From positions 1 through 64,000 of the forward strand of contig NZ_PXYH01000017.1 in NCBI RefSeq assembly GCF_003012795.1: a stretch of DNA of 64,000 bases, given 5' to 3'. The position numbers were made by a program, and so were the translations under genes. This DNA comes from Zobellella taiwanensis (GTDB taxonomy: Bacteria; Pseudomonadota; Gammaproteobacteria; Enterobacterales; Aeromonadaceae). The notes beneath the pieces are model-generated. The model made no database searches and was not told the DNA's origin. It saw only the letters and a program-made list of their open reading frames with translations. Shown here piece by piece: positions 20,592 to 28,089 of the stretch (the first letter of the stretch is position 1; every line of letters starts with the position of its first letter).

Positions 20592-21932
20592 ATGTTTAAA
20601 CCCGGCCAGCAGGTTACTGTTTCCGTTCATAGCCTTACCGACAAAGGCGATGGTATCGCCACCCTGGATGGGCGTCCGCTTTATGTGGAAGGCGGGCTGC
20701 CGGGCGAGGACGTCGAGGTGCGGCTGACCCTGGCCAAGCCCCGTTTTTTCCAGGGCCGGCTGCTGCGGGTGCTACGGGCAGCGCCCTGCCGCCGTGAGGA
20801 TTTTTGTCCCCATACCGCGTGCGGGGGCTGCCAGCTGCGGGTGATGGATTATCCGGCCCAACTGGCGCTCAAGCGCAGCCTGGTGGCGGAAGCATTGCAG
20901 GGCCAGGGCCTGGACTGCCCGGTCGGCCAGACCTTGGGTATGGAGGATCCCTTTCATTACCGCAACAAGGCCCAGTACGCTGTCCAGCCGGGCCCTTTTA
21001 TCGGGTTTTATGCCAAGCACAGCCACCAACTGGTGGAAGTGGACGAGTGCCGGGTGCAGGCGCCGGCTACCGCCGAGGTGGCACAGCGGGTGCGTGGCTG
21101 GATGCGCCGGCAGGCGGTGGCCGCCTACAACGAGCAGAACCGGCAGGGCTGTGTCCGCCATCTGGTGGTACGCAATGGCGTATACAGCGAAGAGGTAATG
21201 GTGGTGCTGGTGGTGGCCGAAGAGCCTTCCACTGAGGCGCTGGAACAGCTGGTGGCCGAATTGCAGGGAGTGGCGGGCCTGGCCAGCATCCAGCTCAACC
21301 TCAATCCCCGGGAGGGGAACCGCATCCTCGGGGATGAGACCCGGGTATTGTGGGGGGAGCCCTGCATCAGCGATCGCCTGGGCGGGCTGACGTTCGCCAT
21401 TTCCCCCCTGTCCTTTTTCCAGGTCAATCCGCGTCAGACCGAGGTGCTGTACCGGGAAGCCCTGCGCCAGGCGGAACTGAAGGGGGATGAGGTGGTGTTC
21501 GATTTGTATTGCGGTATCGGCACCATTGGTTTGTTCATGGCCGCTCATGCGGCCAGGGTGCACGGGGTTGAAGTGGTCCCCGAGGCTATCGCCGATGCCA
21601 GGGCCAACGCCGAGCGCAACGGCCTGACCAATGCGGTGTTCCACCAGGGCTCTGCCGAGGACCTGGTGCCCGGCCTTTATGAAGCGGGGATCCGGGCCGA
21701 CGTCGTGGTGGTGGACCCGCCCCGCAAGGGCTGTGATCAGGCGTTGCTCGATACCCTGGCCGCCATGGGGCCGCCACGGCTGGTGTATGTGTCCTGCAAC
21801 CCCAAGACCCTGGCGCGGGATCTGGCCTGGCTGTGCCAGCATGGATACCGGCTGGAGCAGGTCACACCGGTGGACATGTTTCCCCACACCATGCACGTGG
21901 AAACGGTTGCTCGCCTGACTCGAGAGCCATAA
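20592..21932 (+). CDS. rlmD: 23S rRNA (uracil-5-)-methyltransferase, RlmD-like
   Basis: The enzyme methylates C5 of a uridine (U1939 for RlmD) in 23S rRNA. The product has 446 residues: an N-terminal TRAM domain (about 1-60), a four-cysteine iron-sulfur pattern (C66, C72, C77, C80), and a C-terminal SAM-binding domain with FDLYCGIGTIGLF. The catalytic cysteine is C402 in VSCNPKTLARDL and the general base region is VDMFPHTMHVE. It could be another RlmCD/TrmA-type paralog, so the exact target base is less certain than the family. Confidence 0.85.
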   Translation: MFKPGQQVTVSVHSLTDKGDGIATLDGRPLYVEGGLPGEDVEVRLTLAKPRFFQGRLLRVLRAAPCRREDFCPHTACGGCQLRVMDYPAQLALKRSLVAEALQGQGLDCPVGQTLGMEDPFHYRNKAQYAVQPGPFIGFYAKHSHQLVEVDECRVQAPATAEVAQRVRGWMRRQAVAAYNEQNRQGCVRHLVVRNGVYSEEVMVVLVVAEEPSTEALEQLVAELQGVAGLASIQLNLNPREGNRILGDETRVLWGEPCISDRLGGLTFAISPLSFFQVNPRQTEVLYREALRQAELKGDEVVFDLYCGIGTIGLFMAAHAARVHGVEVVPEAIADARANAERNGLTNAVFHQGSAEDLVPGLYEAGIRADVVVVDPPRKGCDQALLDTLAAMGPPRLVYVSCNPKTLARDLAWLCQHGYRLEQVTPVDMFPHTMHVETVARLTREP

Positions 21933-21947
21933 AGGGCTTGCAATAAT

Positions 21948-21966
21948 ATTAATGATAACTATTATC
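21948..21966. promoter_or_regulatory. Putative Fur box
   Basis: The 19 bp match the E. coli Fur consensus at 15 of 19 positions (core AATGATAACTATTATC) and lie 25 bp upstream of the small membrane-protein ORF, right after rlmD. Iron repression of that ORF is inferred. Confidence 0.6.
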
Positions 21967-21991
21967 AATAAATCGGCAGCAGGAGGTCCCT

Positions 21992-22198
21992 ATGGTCGTG
22001 TTATTGGTATTGGCATGGTTAACGCTGGTGTGGTGGGTCCCTACTTCCTCCCTCACCTTGTGGCTGAGCGCGGGCTTCGCCCTTTTTGCCCTGGTGCTGG
22101 CATTGCCGGCGGTCAGCCGGCACTGGTATTGGTTGCCGGTAGGCGGGCTGGCAGGGCTGGGGCTGACCCTGGGCCTGTTGCTGGCCCAGGCGCCCTGA
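21992..22198 (+). CDS. Small hydrophobic membrane protein, possibly iron-regulated
   Basis: The product has 68 residues and is almost entirely hydrophobic, with two predicted membrane segments and a short VSRHWYWLP connector. The start has a strong AGGAGG, 6 nt upstream, and a candidate Fur box just before that. I do not recognise a family. It ends 4 bp from the convergent ion-channel gene. Confidence 0.7.
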   Translation: MVVLLVLAWLTLVWWVPTSSLTLWLSAGFALFALVLALPAVSRHWYWLPVGGLAGLGLTLGLLLAQAP

Positions 22199-22202
22199 AC
22201 CC

Positions 22203-23036
22203 TCAGGGGGATTTGTTCGTGTTTCGTAGCAGGGTTTCCACCCGGTCCAGCTGTGCCCGCAGCTGGACCAGCTCCTGACGCAGGGCCCGGTTGTCCAACT
22301 GAGGATCATCCCCTTGCTCGGCCTTGTACTTCTCGCTTTCACTCTGCATGACTTCCAGTACTATGCCGATCATCATGTTGAGAAAGATAAAGGCGGTGAG
22401 GAAAATAAAGGTGACGTAATAAATCCAGCTGTAGGGATACAGCTCCATGGTGTCGTACATCACATCGGTCCAGTCCTCGAAGGTGGCGATGCGAAACAGG
22501 GTCAGCATCGCCAGGCTGATGTTGCCCCACAAAAACTCGTCTACCCCCTCGAATACAAAGCTGCCGATGGCGGCGTAGATGTAAAAGATGATGAACATCA
22601 ACAGGGCCACATAGCCCATGCGCGGTATCGAGACCACCAGGGCGTTGAGCAGTACCCGCAGCTCGGGGATCATCGAGATCAGCCGCAAGGCGCGGAACAC
22701 GCGCAGCAGCCGTGCGATCAGCACGGTATCGGTGCTGTCCACCGGTATGATGCTGGCAAGCACGATAATCAAATCAAAAACATTCCAGCCGGATTTGAAA
22801 AAATCCCTGAGGCGGGGCTCCGCCGCCATGCGGATGGTGATTTCGGCCAGGAAGAACAGGGTGACCGCCGTATCCAGCAGGGACAGGAGGTACTCGAAGC
22901 GACTGGTGGTGTCGTAGGTCTTGGCGCCCACCACCAGGGCCGACAGCACGATCACACTGATCACAAAACCTTCAAACAGCTTGTTGCTGCGCAGGCGCAA
23001 AAACCGGGCCTGCAACTGGGCAAATCCATTATCCAT
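22203..23036 (-). CDS. Voltage-gated-like cation channel (ion transporter family)
   Basis: The product has 277 residues with a single six-helix channel repeat. S4 carries regularly spaced arginines (ARLLRVFRALRLI, about 105-117), as in voltage sensors. The pore loop reads TLFRIATFEDWTDVMYDT (about 178-195), in the place where bacterial Nav channels have TLESW, so the selectivity may differ. A polar C-terminal region with heptads (RALRQELVQLRAQLDRVETLL) probably forms a tetramerising coiled coil. Confidence 0.85.
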   Translation of the reverse strand: MDNGFAQLQARFLRLRSNKLFEGFVISVIVLSALVVGAKTYDTTSRFEYLLSLLDTAVTLFFLAEITIRMAAEPRLRDFFKSGWNVFDLIIVLASIIPVDSTDTVLIARLLRVFRALRLISMIPELRVLLNALVVSIPRMGYVALLMFIIFYIYAAIGSFVFEGVDEFLWGNISLAMLTLFRIATFEDWTDVMYDTMELYPYSWIYYVTFIFLTAFIFLNMMIGIVLEVMQSESEKYKAEQGDDPQLDNRALRQELVQLRAQLDRVETLLRNTNKSP

Positions 23037-23164
23037 GGTGATTGAATCTCTTAAGCCGAAAAAAGCCGGCAGGGCGCCGGCGCGGCCGCATGGTAATACA
23101 GCCCCGGGGAGCTGTCATCCCGGGGTGGGCCGAAGAGAAAGCGGCGGCCGGGGCCGCCACAGTG

Positions 23165-23725
23165 TCAGGCCGGCAGGGAGCCGAACAGGTTGAGGAAAGT
23201 GGGGGGAGTGTGAATATCGAAGCGCATGCCCAGGCGCTGGGCGATATCCCGTGCGCACAACACGCCGCGGATTTGGTGTGACTCCCGCTCGATCACCAGG
23301 CAGTGCTGCTCGCCGCTGGATTGCAGGGCATGGATGACATCGGCGATGCTGCAGTCCTGCAACTGCTGATAGTCGAGAGCCCTGAGCTTGTCGCGCGGGC
23401 ACATCAGGTCGCTGACCGTGATGTCGTTGCGGTGATCGCCGTTGGCGACCCGCCGAACAAAGGCCTGGCCGTTCAGCTGCTCGAGATGGATGATGCCGAT
23501 CAACTCTTCCTGCTCATCCACCACCAGTTTCAGGCGGGTATGATCATGGTGCATCATGCCCAGCAATTCAGCCGCGCGGGTGTTGGCATCGATCATGGTG
23601 GGGGGATTTTGCCGAAAATCGTTCAGCAGCTCCCGGGCGGGGGAGCTTAAGTCCAGATCGCGGATTTCACCGGGCTGGATCAGGTGGTCGCCCTGCTCTA
23701 CGGCATACAGATTCAACGTTTTCAT
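23165..23725 (-). CDS. CBS-domain protein
   Basis: The product has 186 residues with two CBS motifs (about 40-95 and 105-170), which usually bind adenine nucleotides and act as energy sensors. The ATG at 23725 is chosen because GAGGAG precedes it; the open frame continues upstream but that stretch is proline/arginine-rich and not family-like. The partner it regulates is unknown. The secreted small-protein gene lies 64 bp upstream on the same strand. Confidence 0.85.
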   Translation of the reverse strand: MKTLNLYAVEQGDHLIQPGEIRDLDLSSPARELLNDFRQNPPTMIDANTRAAELLGMMHHDHTRLKLVVDEQEELIGIIHLEQLNGQAFVRRVANGDHRNDITVSDLMCPRDKLRALDYQQLQDCSIADVIHALQSSGEQHCLVIERESHQIRGVLCARDIAQRLGMRFDIHTPPTFLNLFGSLPA

Positions 23726-23789
23726 GGTGTTTCTCCTCGGTCCGGCCGGGTGGCCGTGACCACAGACAAATGACGGGGTAACAGGTGGA

Positions 23790-24122
23790 TCAGGCAGGCT
23801 GATCGGGTTGTCTGCGGGAGGAAGAAGGCGGTGCCCGGGCCTGGCATTCGGTAAGGCAGGGATGAAGGGAAGGCGCGGCGCTGATCGGCGACCAGCCATG
23901 TTGGCGCGGCACCAGGCCCTGGCCGTTGTTTGCGGCCAGGGCGCTATCGTGGTCGTCACTGCCTTCCTGTTCGGGCGGCAGCCAGGTCTGCCCGACCGGC
24001 GGGTTGACCAGTTGCGCCTGCTGATCGGTCAGCTCCAGCCATGACGGCCCGGCCACGGTGGCGGGGGACGAGCACAGCAGGCTGAGATACAGCAGCAGGG
24101 CAAGGGTACTGAGCCAGGGCAA
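23790..24122 (-). CDS. Small secreted protein of unknown function, TTG start
   Basis: The product has 110 residues, with a signal-peptide-like N-terminus (LSTLALLLYLSLLCSSPATVAG) and a polar, proline-rich mature part with two cysteines close to the C-terminus. The start codon would be TTG with GGAG upstream. No family is recognised. Signal peptide and ribosome site support a real gene, but confidence is moderate. Confidence 0.5.
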   Translation of the reverse strand: MPWLSTLALLLYLSLLCSSPATVAGPSWLELTDQQAQLVNPPVGQTWLPPEQEGSDDHDSALAANNGQGLVPRQHGWSPISAAPSLHPCLTECQARAPPSSSRRQPDQPA

Positions 24123-24273
24123 GGCAGGACTCCGTTAACCAAAAATTAACAATGGAGTCATCATCCGACGAAATGCCGGCAAAAACAAGAGGGGCAGCAA
24201 AAACAGGAAAAACCCAAAAAAGGGGAAGGTTTTGCTAAACAAGGGAAAAAACAGAGAGAATTTTTAACAATCG

Positions 24274-24359
24274 TGGTGCGAAGGGGGGGACTTGAACCCC
24301 CACGTCCGAAGGACACTAACACCTGAAGCTAGCGCGTCTACCAATTCCGCCACCCTCGC
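24274..24359 (-). tRNA. tRNA-Leu (anticodon CAG), copy 3
   Basis: The 86-nt class II tRNA on the - strand has anticodon CAG in the loop TTCAGGT, a long variable arm, a GGTTCAAGTCC T-arm and an encoded CCA. It is the last of three near-identical tandem copies. Confidence 0.96.
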
Positions 24360-24432
24360 GTACCTGATTGTCCGGCTGTTTTAGATGGGCCGCCATCATG
24401 AAGTCCGGGTATGTCGTCAAACCTGACCGGTT

Positions 24433-24518
24433 TGGTGCGAAGGGGGGGACTTGAACCCCCACGTCCGAAGGACACTAACACCTGAAGCTAGCGCGTCTAC
24501 CAATTCCGCCACCCTCGC
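24433..24518 (-). tRNA. tRNA-Leu (anticodon CAG), copy 2
   Basis: Middle copy of the tandem tRNA-Leu(CAG) array, with the same sequence as its neighbours. The flanking spacers share TGTCCGGCTGTTTT, showing that tRNA plus spacer was duplicated. Confidence 0.96.
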
Positions 24519-24573
24519 ATACCCGAATTGTCCGGCTGTTTTCGATGAGGCCGTCATCCTGTTGACTCAGTCG

Positions 24574-24659
24574 TGGTGCGAAGGGGGGGACTTGAACCCC
24601 CACGTCCGAAGGACACTAACACCTGAAGCTAGCGCGTCTACCAATTCCGCCACCCTCGC
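24574..24659 (-). tRNA. tRNA-Leu (anticodon CAG), copy 1
   Basis: First transcribed copy of the tandem array, next to the promoter at 24678-24705. Confidence 0.96.
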
Positions 24660-24677
24660 CCGTGCTGAGGACTGCGA

Positions 24678-24705
24678 ATTCTATAGATTTTTTATCGGTC
24701 GTCAA
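24678..24705 (-). promoter_or_regulatory. Promoter of the tRNA-Leu(CAG) array
   Basis: On the - strand TTGACG and TAGAAT are separated by 16 bp, and the -10 ends about 18 bp before the first tRNA. Confidence 0.8.
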
Positions 24706-24784
24706 TACGCAGCTTCCGGGAAAAATTAAAAAAAACCGGCATAGGCCGTCAGCCAGTCAAAAAAGCCGCAAACTGCGCAAAATC

Positions 24785-25807
24785 TCAACGCCGGGCTCGA
24801 TAAATCCTGAACTTGCCGTTGGCCGCCAGGGTGTCGCAATGGCCAAATGCCTGGCCGATGATCTCCGGATAGGGCAAGAAGGCATTGGCTACCAGCAGCA
24901 ACTGCCCGCCCGGAGCCAGGTAATCGCGGGCCTGGCGCAGCAGGGTTTCGGTGGTATGGTAAAAGGTTTTCAAGCCAGCATGAAACGGCGGATTGGTGAC
25001 GATGCAGTCGAAGGGACCCCGCACCTGGGCCAGGCCGTCGGAGGCATACACTTCCCCCGCCAGGCCGTTCTCGGCCAGGGTCAGCCGGCTGGCCTGCAGG
25101 GCCAGGGCGCTGATGTCGGTTTGCTCCAGGCGGATGGCGGGGTTGCGCTTGAGCAGGGTAGCGCCGATGACACCGGCACCGCAGCCGACATCCAGTACCC
25201 GCCCTTCCACCTGATCCAGGGTGTCGAGCAGCAACCGGGTGCCGCTGTCCAGGTGCTCGGCGCTGAATACCCCGGGCAGGCTACAGATGCTCAGGCCGTC
25301 CCTGGCCAGGGAATAACGGCGCACCCAGGCGGCCGGGTCCGGCGGGGTGACCGGGCGGCTCAGTTCGGCCTGGTAAAGGCTGGCGCGGCGGGCGCTGTCG
25401 AGCTTGTTGACCTGGTCGCAATAGGCGGCCAGCAAGCGGGGCGCGGCCTTGACGCCGCCCTTGTTGTCGCCGGCGATAAACACAGGTGCGCCCGGGGCCA
25501 ACAAGGGCAGGCAGGTGGCCAGCAGGTATTCCGCTTCGGCCTTGGCCTTGGGCATCAACAGCAACAGGCCGGCAGCCGGCTCCTGGGCCGGCAGGTGGCC
25601 GAACTCCACCGCCAGGCCCCGGTTTTTGCCCTGCAACCACTGGAAATAACGAAAATCGGTGGTGAATATCCGGGGGGCCGGGCCTGCGTCGGCCAGCAGT
25701 CCCGGCAGATCGTCTTCGAGCAGGCCGCAAACCAGCAGCGGCTGGCGGCTCAGGGTATCCAGGTTGCGGGTCAGCATCTCGCTGACCGGGGTCAAGGCCT
25801 CAAACAT
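24785..25807 (-). CDS. rsmC: 16S rRNA (guanine-1207-N2)-methyltransferase
   Basis: RsmC methylates G1207 of 16S rRNA within the 30S subunit. The ATG at 25807 gives 340 residues with MFEALTPVSEML aligning to the E. coli N-terminus; an upstream ATG at 25849 is the alternative. The C-terminal catalytic domain contains VLDVGCGAGVIG (SAM site) and the VTNPPF motif, while the N-terminal half is the degenerate methyltransferase-like domain expected for RsmC. It diverges from the dapA leader. Confidence 0.92.
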   Translation of the reverse strand: MFEALTPVSEMLTRNLDTLSRQPLLVCGLLEDDLPGLLADAGPAPRIFTTDFRYFQWLQGKNRGLAVEFGHLPAQEPAAGLLLLMPKAKAEAEYLLATCLPLLAPGAPVFIAGDNKGGVKAAPRLLAAYCDQVNKLDSARRASLYQAELSRPVTPPDPAAWVRRYSLARDGLSICSLPGVFSAEHLDSGTRLLLDTLDQVEGRVLDVGCGAGVIGATLLKRNPAIRLEQTDISALALQASRLTLAENGLAGEVYASDGLAQVRGPFDCIVTNPPFHAGLKTFYHTTETLLRQARDYLAPGGQLLLVANAFLPYPEIIGQAFGHCDTLAANGKFRIYRARR

Positions 25808-25862
25808 TTCTGCGTCCGTCGTCAATTGGCAGGAATCGGCATTATACATGCCGCCACCCCCC

Positions 25863-25891
25863 TTGACATTTGCCGGCCATTGGCAAAATAT
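25863..25891 (+). promoter_or_regulatory. Promoter of the dapA leader
   Basis: A perfect TTGACA (25863-25868) and AAATAT (25886-25891) are separated by 17 bp. Transcription would start near 25898, about 20 nt before the leader ORF. Confidence 0.7.
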
Positions 25892-25920
25892 GCAGTTCAG
25901 GGTCTTTTCAGGTGCAACTC

Positions 25921-26001
25921 ATGATTTTCATCGTTAAACGCAAACCGGCCAAACCGCTCAAACGAAAGGCGGCCTTATTTGTTTGCGTGACCGACGCCTG
26001 A
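25921..26001 (+). CDS. Lysine-rich leader peptide upstream of dapA
   Basis: A 26-codon ORF, too short for standard gene calling, starts at an ATG with AGGTG 7 nt upstream. Residues 6-16 read KRKPAKPLKRK; lysine codons are at positions 6, 8, 11, 14 (AAA) and 16 (AAG). The stop codon at 25999-26001 is 24 nt before the terminator stem. A ribosome stalled at codons 14-16 would leave 25984-25993 free, while one at the stop would cover it. This is the layout of attenuator leaders such as those of trp, his and thr operons. Both the function and the lysine response are inferred. Confidence 0.7.
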   Translation: MIFIVKRKPAKPLKRKAALFVCVTDA

Positions 26002-26041
26002 TCTTTATCAAGACCAACATTTCTCAAACCCCGGTTACGCA
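25984..26041 (+). promoter_or_regulatory. Candidate antiterminator helix of the dapA leader
   Basis: TGCGTGACCG (25984-25993) can pair with CGGTTACGCA (26032-26041) over 10 bp including one G-U. The 3' half overlaps the left arm of the terminator at 26032-26035, so the two structures exclude each other. Confidence 0.6.
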
Positions 26042-26060
26042 GCAGCGACCGGGGTTTTTT
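26026..26060 (+). terminator. Intrinsic terminator (attenuator) in the dapA leader
   Basis: AAACCCCGGT (26026-26035) pairs with ACCGGGGTTT (26048-26057), and the T-run extends to 26060. It ends 41 bp before the dapA start, with the promoter upstream of it, so it must be read through for expression from that promoter. Confidence 0.85.
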
Positions 26061-26101
26061 ATCTGCACTATTTCATCCTCTAGCCAGGAGAAGGAGTTTC
26101 C

Positions 26102-26974
26102 ATGTTTCGCGGTTCTTTAGTTGCCCTGCTTACCCCCTTTGACGGTGACCGGCTTGACGAGGCGGCCCTGCGCCGCATGGTCGAGTGGCACATCGGGGAG
26201 GGTACTCACGGCATTGTGCCGGTGGGCACCACCGGGGAAAGTCCTACCCTGAGCCATGACGAACATTGCCGGGTCATTGAAATCGTGGTTGAGCAGGCCG
26301 CCGGCCGGGTGCCGGTGATTGCCGGCGCCGGCTCCAACAACCCGGTGGAAGCCATTGAATACAGCAACTACGCCCAGCAGGTCGGCGCCGACGCCACCCT
26401 GCATGTGGCCGGCTATTACAACAGGCCGAGCCAGGAAGGCCTGTACGCGCACTTCAAGATGCTGCACGACGCCACCGAGCTGCCGATCATCGTGTACAAC
26501 ATACCGCCGCGGGCCGTGGTCGACATAACCCCTGCCACCATGGCGCGGATCGCCGAGTTGCCGCGGATTGTCGGCGTCAAGGACGCCACCGGCGACCTGG
26601 CCCGGCCCTGGGCCGAGCGGCAGCTGATTAAAAAGCGTTTCGCCTGGCTGTCCGGCGAAGACGGCACCGCCGTTTCCTACAATGTGGCCGGTGGCCAGGG
26701 CTGTATTTCGGTCACGGCCAACGTGGCGCCCCGGCTCTGTGCCCAGGTGCAGGAGCTGACCCTGGCGGGCAAGTGGGAAGAAGCCAGGGCCCTGCAGGAC
26801 AAGCTGCTGCCGCTGCACCAGGCCATGTTCGCCGAACCCAACCCGGCCTGCCCCAAGTACGGCCTGTCCCTGCTGGGATTGGCCAGCGAACACTGCCGGA
26901 TCCCGGTGGTGCCGCTGCAGGAGGGCACCAAGGCGCGCATCCGCGCCGCCATGGAAGCCCTGGAATTGATTTAA
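26102..26974 (+). CDS. dapA: 4-hydroxy-tetrahydrodipicolinate synthase
   Basis: DapA condenses pyruvate with aspartate semialdehyde, the first committed step to diaminopimelate and lysine. The product has 290 residues. The Schiff-base lysine is K160 in VGVKDATGD, the pyruvate-binding GTTGES is at about 43-48, and YNIPPR carries the catalytic tyrosine. AGGAGAAGGAG precedes the start. bamC, which usually follows dapA in enterics, is absent; a HAD phosphatase gene follows instead. The upstream leader suggests control by lysine supply. Confidence 0.95.
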   Translation: MFRGSLVALLTPFDGDRLDEAALRRMVEWHIGEGTHGIVPVGTTGESPTLSHDEHCRVIEIVVEQAAGRVPVIAGAGSNNPVEAIEYSNYAQQVGADATLHVAGYYNRPSQEGLYAHFKMLHDATELPIIVYNIPPRAVVDITPATMARIAELPRIVGVKDATGDLARPWAERQLIKKRFAWLSGEDGTAVSYNVAGGQGCISVTANVAPRLCAQVQELTLAGKWEEARALQDKLLPLHQAMFAEPNPACPKYGLSLLGLASEHCRIPVVPLQEGTKARIRAAMEALELI

Positions 26975-26980
26975 CCCCCA

Positions 26981-27008
26981 ATGGCCGCGCGAGCGGCCAT
27001 CTTATTTT
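26981..27008 (+). terminator. Terminator after dapA
   Basis: ATGGCCGC and GCGGCCAT pair around GCGA and a T-rich stretch follows. Confidence 0.7.
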
Positions 27009-27018
27009 GGTAATCCCG

Positions 27019-27606
27019 ATGATTCCTGAACATTGTCATGCCCTGCTGTTCGACCTGGACGGCACCCTGGTGGACACCATGCCCCTGCACCTGGCTTCCT
27101 GGGAGCGGGCGGCGCGGGAGTTTGGATTTGGCTACGACGCCGACTGGCTTTATGCGCTCGGCGGGGTGCCCAGCCGCAAAATTGTCGATATCATCAACCG
27201 GGAGCAGGAACTTGCCCTGGACCCGGAGCGTGTTGTCCGGGTGAAGAATGATCACTACCAGACGCTGCTGCCCACGGCGCGGCCCTTTCCCGCCATGCTG
27301 GCGCTGTTGGAACAATACCGGCACTTGCCCCGGGCCATCGGCACCGGATCATCTCGCGCCAACGCCGAACGGGTGCTGGCCAGCACCGGCCTGCATGAGT
27401 GGTTTTCGGTGGTGGTGACCGCCGACGACGTTGAACGGCACAAGCCGAATCCGGATACCTATTTACAGGCGGCGCTGAAGTTGGGGCAGGAGGCGGAACA
27501 CTGCCTGGTATTCGAGGATACGCCTATTGGCCGGCAGGCAGCCACGGCAGCGGGCATGGCGTGTATCATGGTGGTCGGGGGCCGGCCGCAGACAGGCCGG
27601 CCCTGA
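27019..27606 (+). CDS. HAD-family phosphatase, YqaB/beta-phosphoglucomutase-like
   Basis: The product has 195 residues. Motif I is FDLDGTLVD (nucleophile D12, acid/base D14), motif II is TGSSR (about 111-115), and the later motifs are KPNPDTY and FEDTPIG. The sequence resembles E. coli YqaB, which dephosphorylates fructose-1-phosphate, but a mutase or another sugar-phosphate phosphatase cannot be excluded. The ATG at 27019 lies just after the dapA terminator. Confidence 0.85.
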   Translation: MIPEHCHALLFDLDGTLVDTMPLHLASWERAAREFGFGYDADWLYALGGVPSRKIVDIINREQELALDPERVVRVKNDHYQTLLPTARPFPAMLALLEQYRHLPRAIGTGSSRANAERVLASTGLHEWFSVVVTADDVERHKPNPDTYLQAALKLGQEAEHCLVFEDTPIGRQAATAAGMACIMVVGGRPQTGRP

Positions 27607-27611
27607 GCCGA

Positions 27612-27986
27612 TCAGGGCTGGTCGTCCTGACCGTCTTCGTGATGATGATGGTCGTCGCGATGGCCGCCGTGGTCGTCGCGGTGGCTTTCATAGCGCGGGC
27701 GGCGCGGCTTGTTGATGATCACGCCGGTGCGCGGCGGACGGCGTGTCGCCGGCGAAATGGTGGAAATCTTCGCTTTGTAAATCAGTTGCTGCTGGCCGCG
27801 GGGATCGGACAGCAGGATGCTGTATTGGTCGAAAGCACTGATCATCCCTTCCAGCTTGATGCCGTTGGTGAGGAAGATGGCGCAATGGGTCTGGTTCTTG
27901 CGCAACCAGTTCAGTGCCGCATCCTGTCCGTTACCCAATGAAAAGGCCTGCTGCAGCGATTGGGGGTTAGATGATGGGGCGGTCAT
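27612..27986 (-). CDS. Diverged Hfq-like RNA-binding protein with His/Asp-rich tail
   Basis: The product has 124 residues with an Sm fold: LRKNQTHCAIFLTNGIKLEGMISAFDQYSILL (Sm1, about 28-59) and LIYKAKISTISP (Sm2, about 68-79). Canonical Hfq has YKHAISTV, so the uracil-contacting histidine of the proximal face is replaced. The tail (about 80-124) is rich in Arg, Pro, His and Asp (HRDDHHHHEDGQDD) and may bind metal or RNA. A canonical hfq is expected elsewhere beside miaA-hflX, so this is probably a second Sm protein. AAGGA lies upstream of the ATG. Confidence 0.8.
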   Translation of the reverse strand: MTAPSSNPQSLQQAFSLGNGQDAALNWLRKNQTHCAIFLTNGIKLEGMISAFDQYSILLSDPRGQQQLIYKAKISTISPATRRPPRTGVIINKPRRPRYESHRDDHGGHRDDHHHHEDGQDDQP

Positions 27987-28089
27987 GTGAGGAAGTCCTT
28001 TTTGTAATTTTTCAGCCCTGATTGTGCTTAATGAATACCCAGCTTGTCAAAGCAAAGCGCAAATTAATCCGTCAACCCAAGGAGTTAAC

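Noticed and set aside
25850-26101. Lysine riboswitch before dapA
   Set aside because: The leader is only about 200 nt, is occupied by an ORF and simple stems, and lacks the five-helix L-box core.
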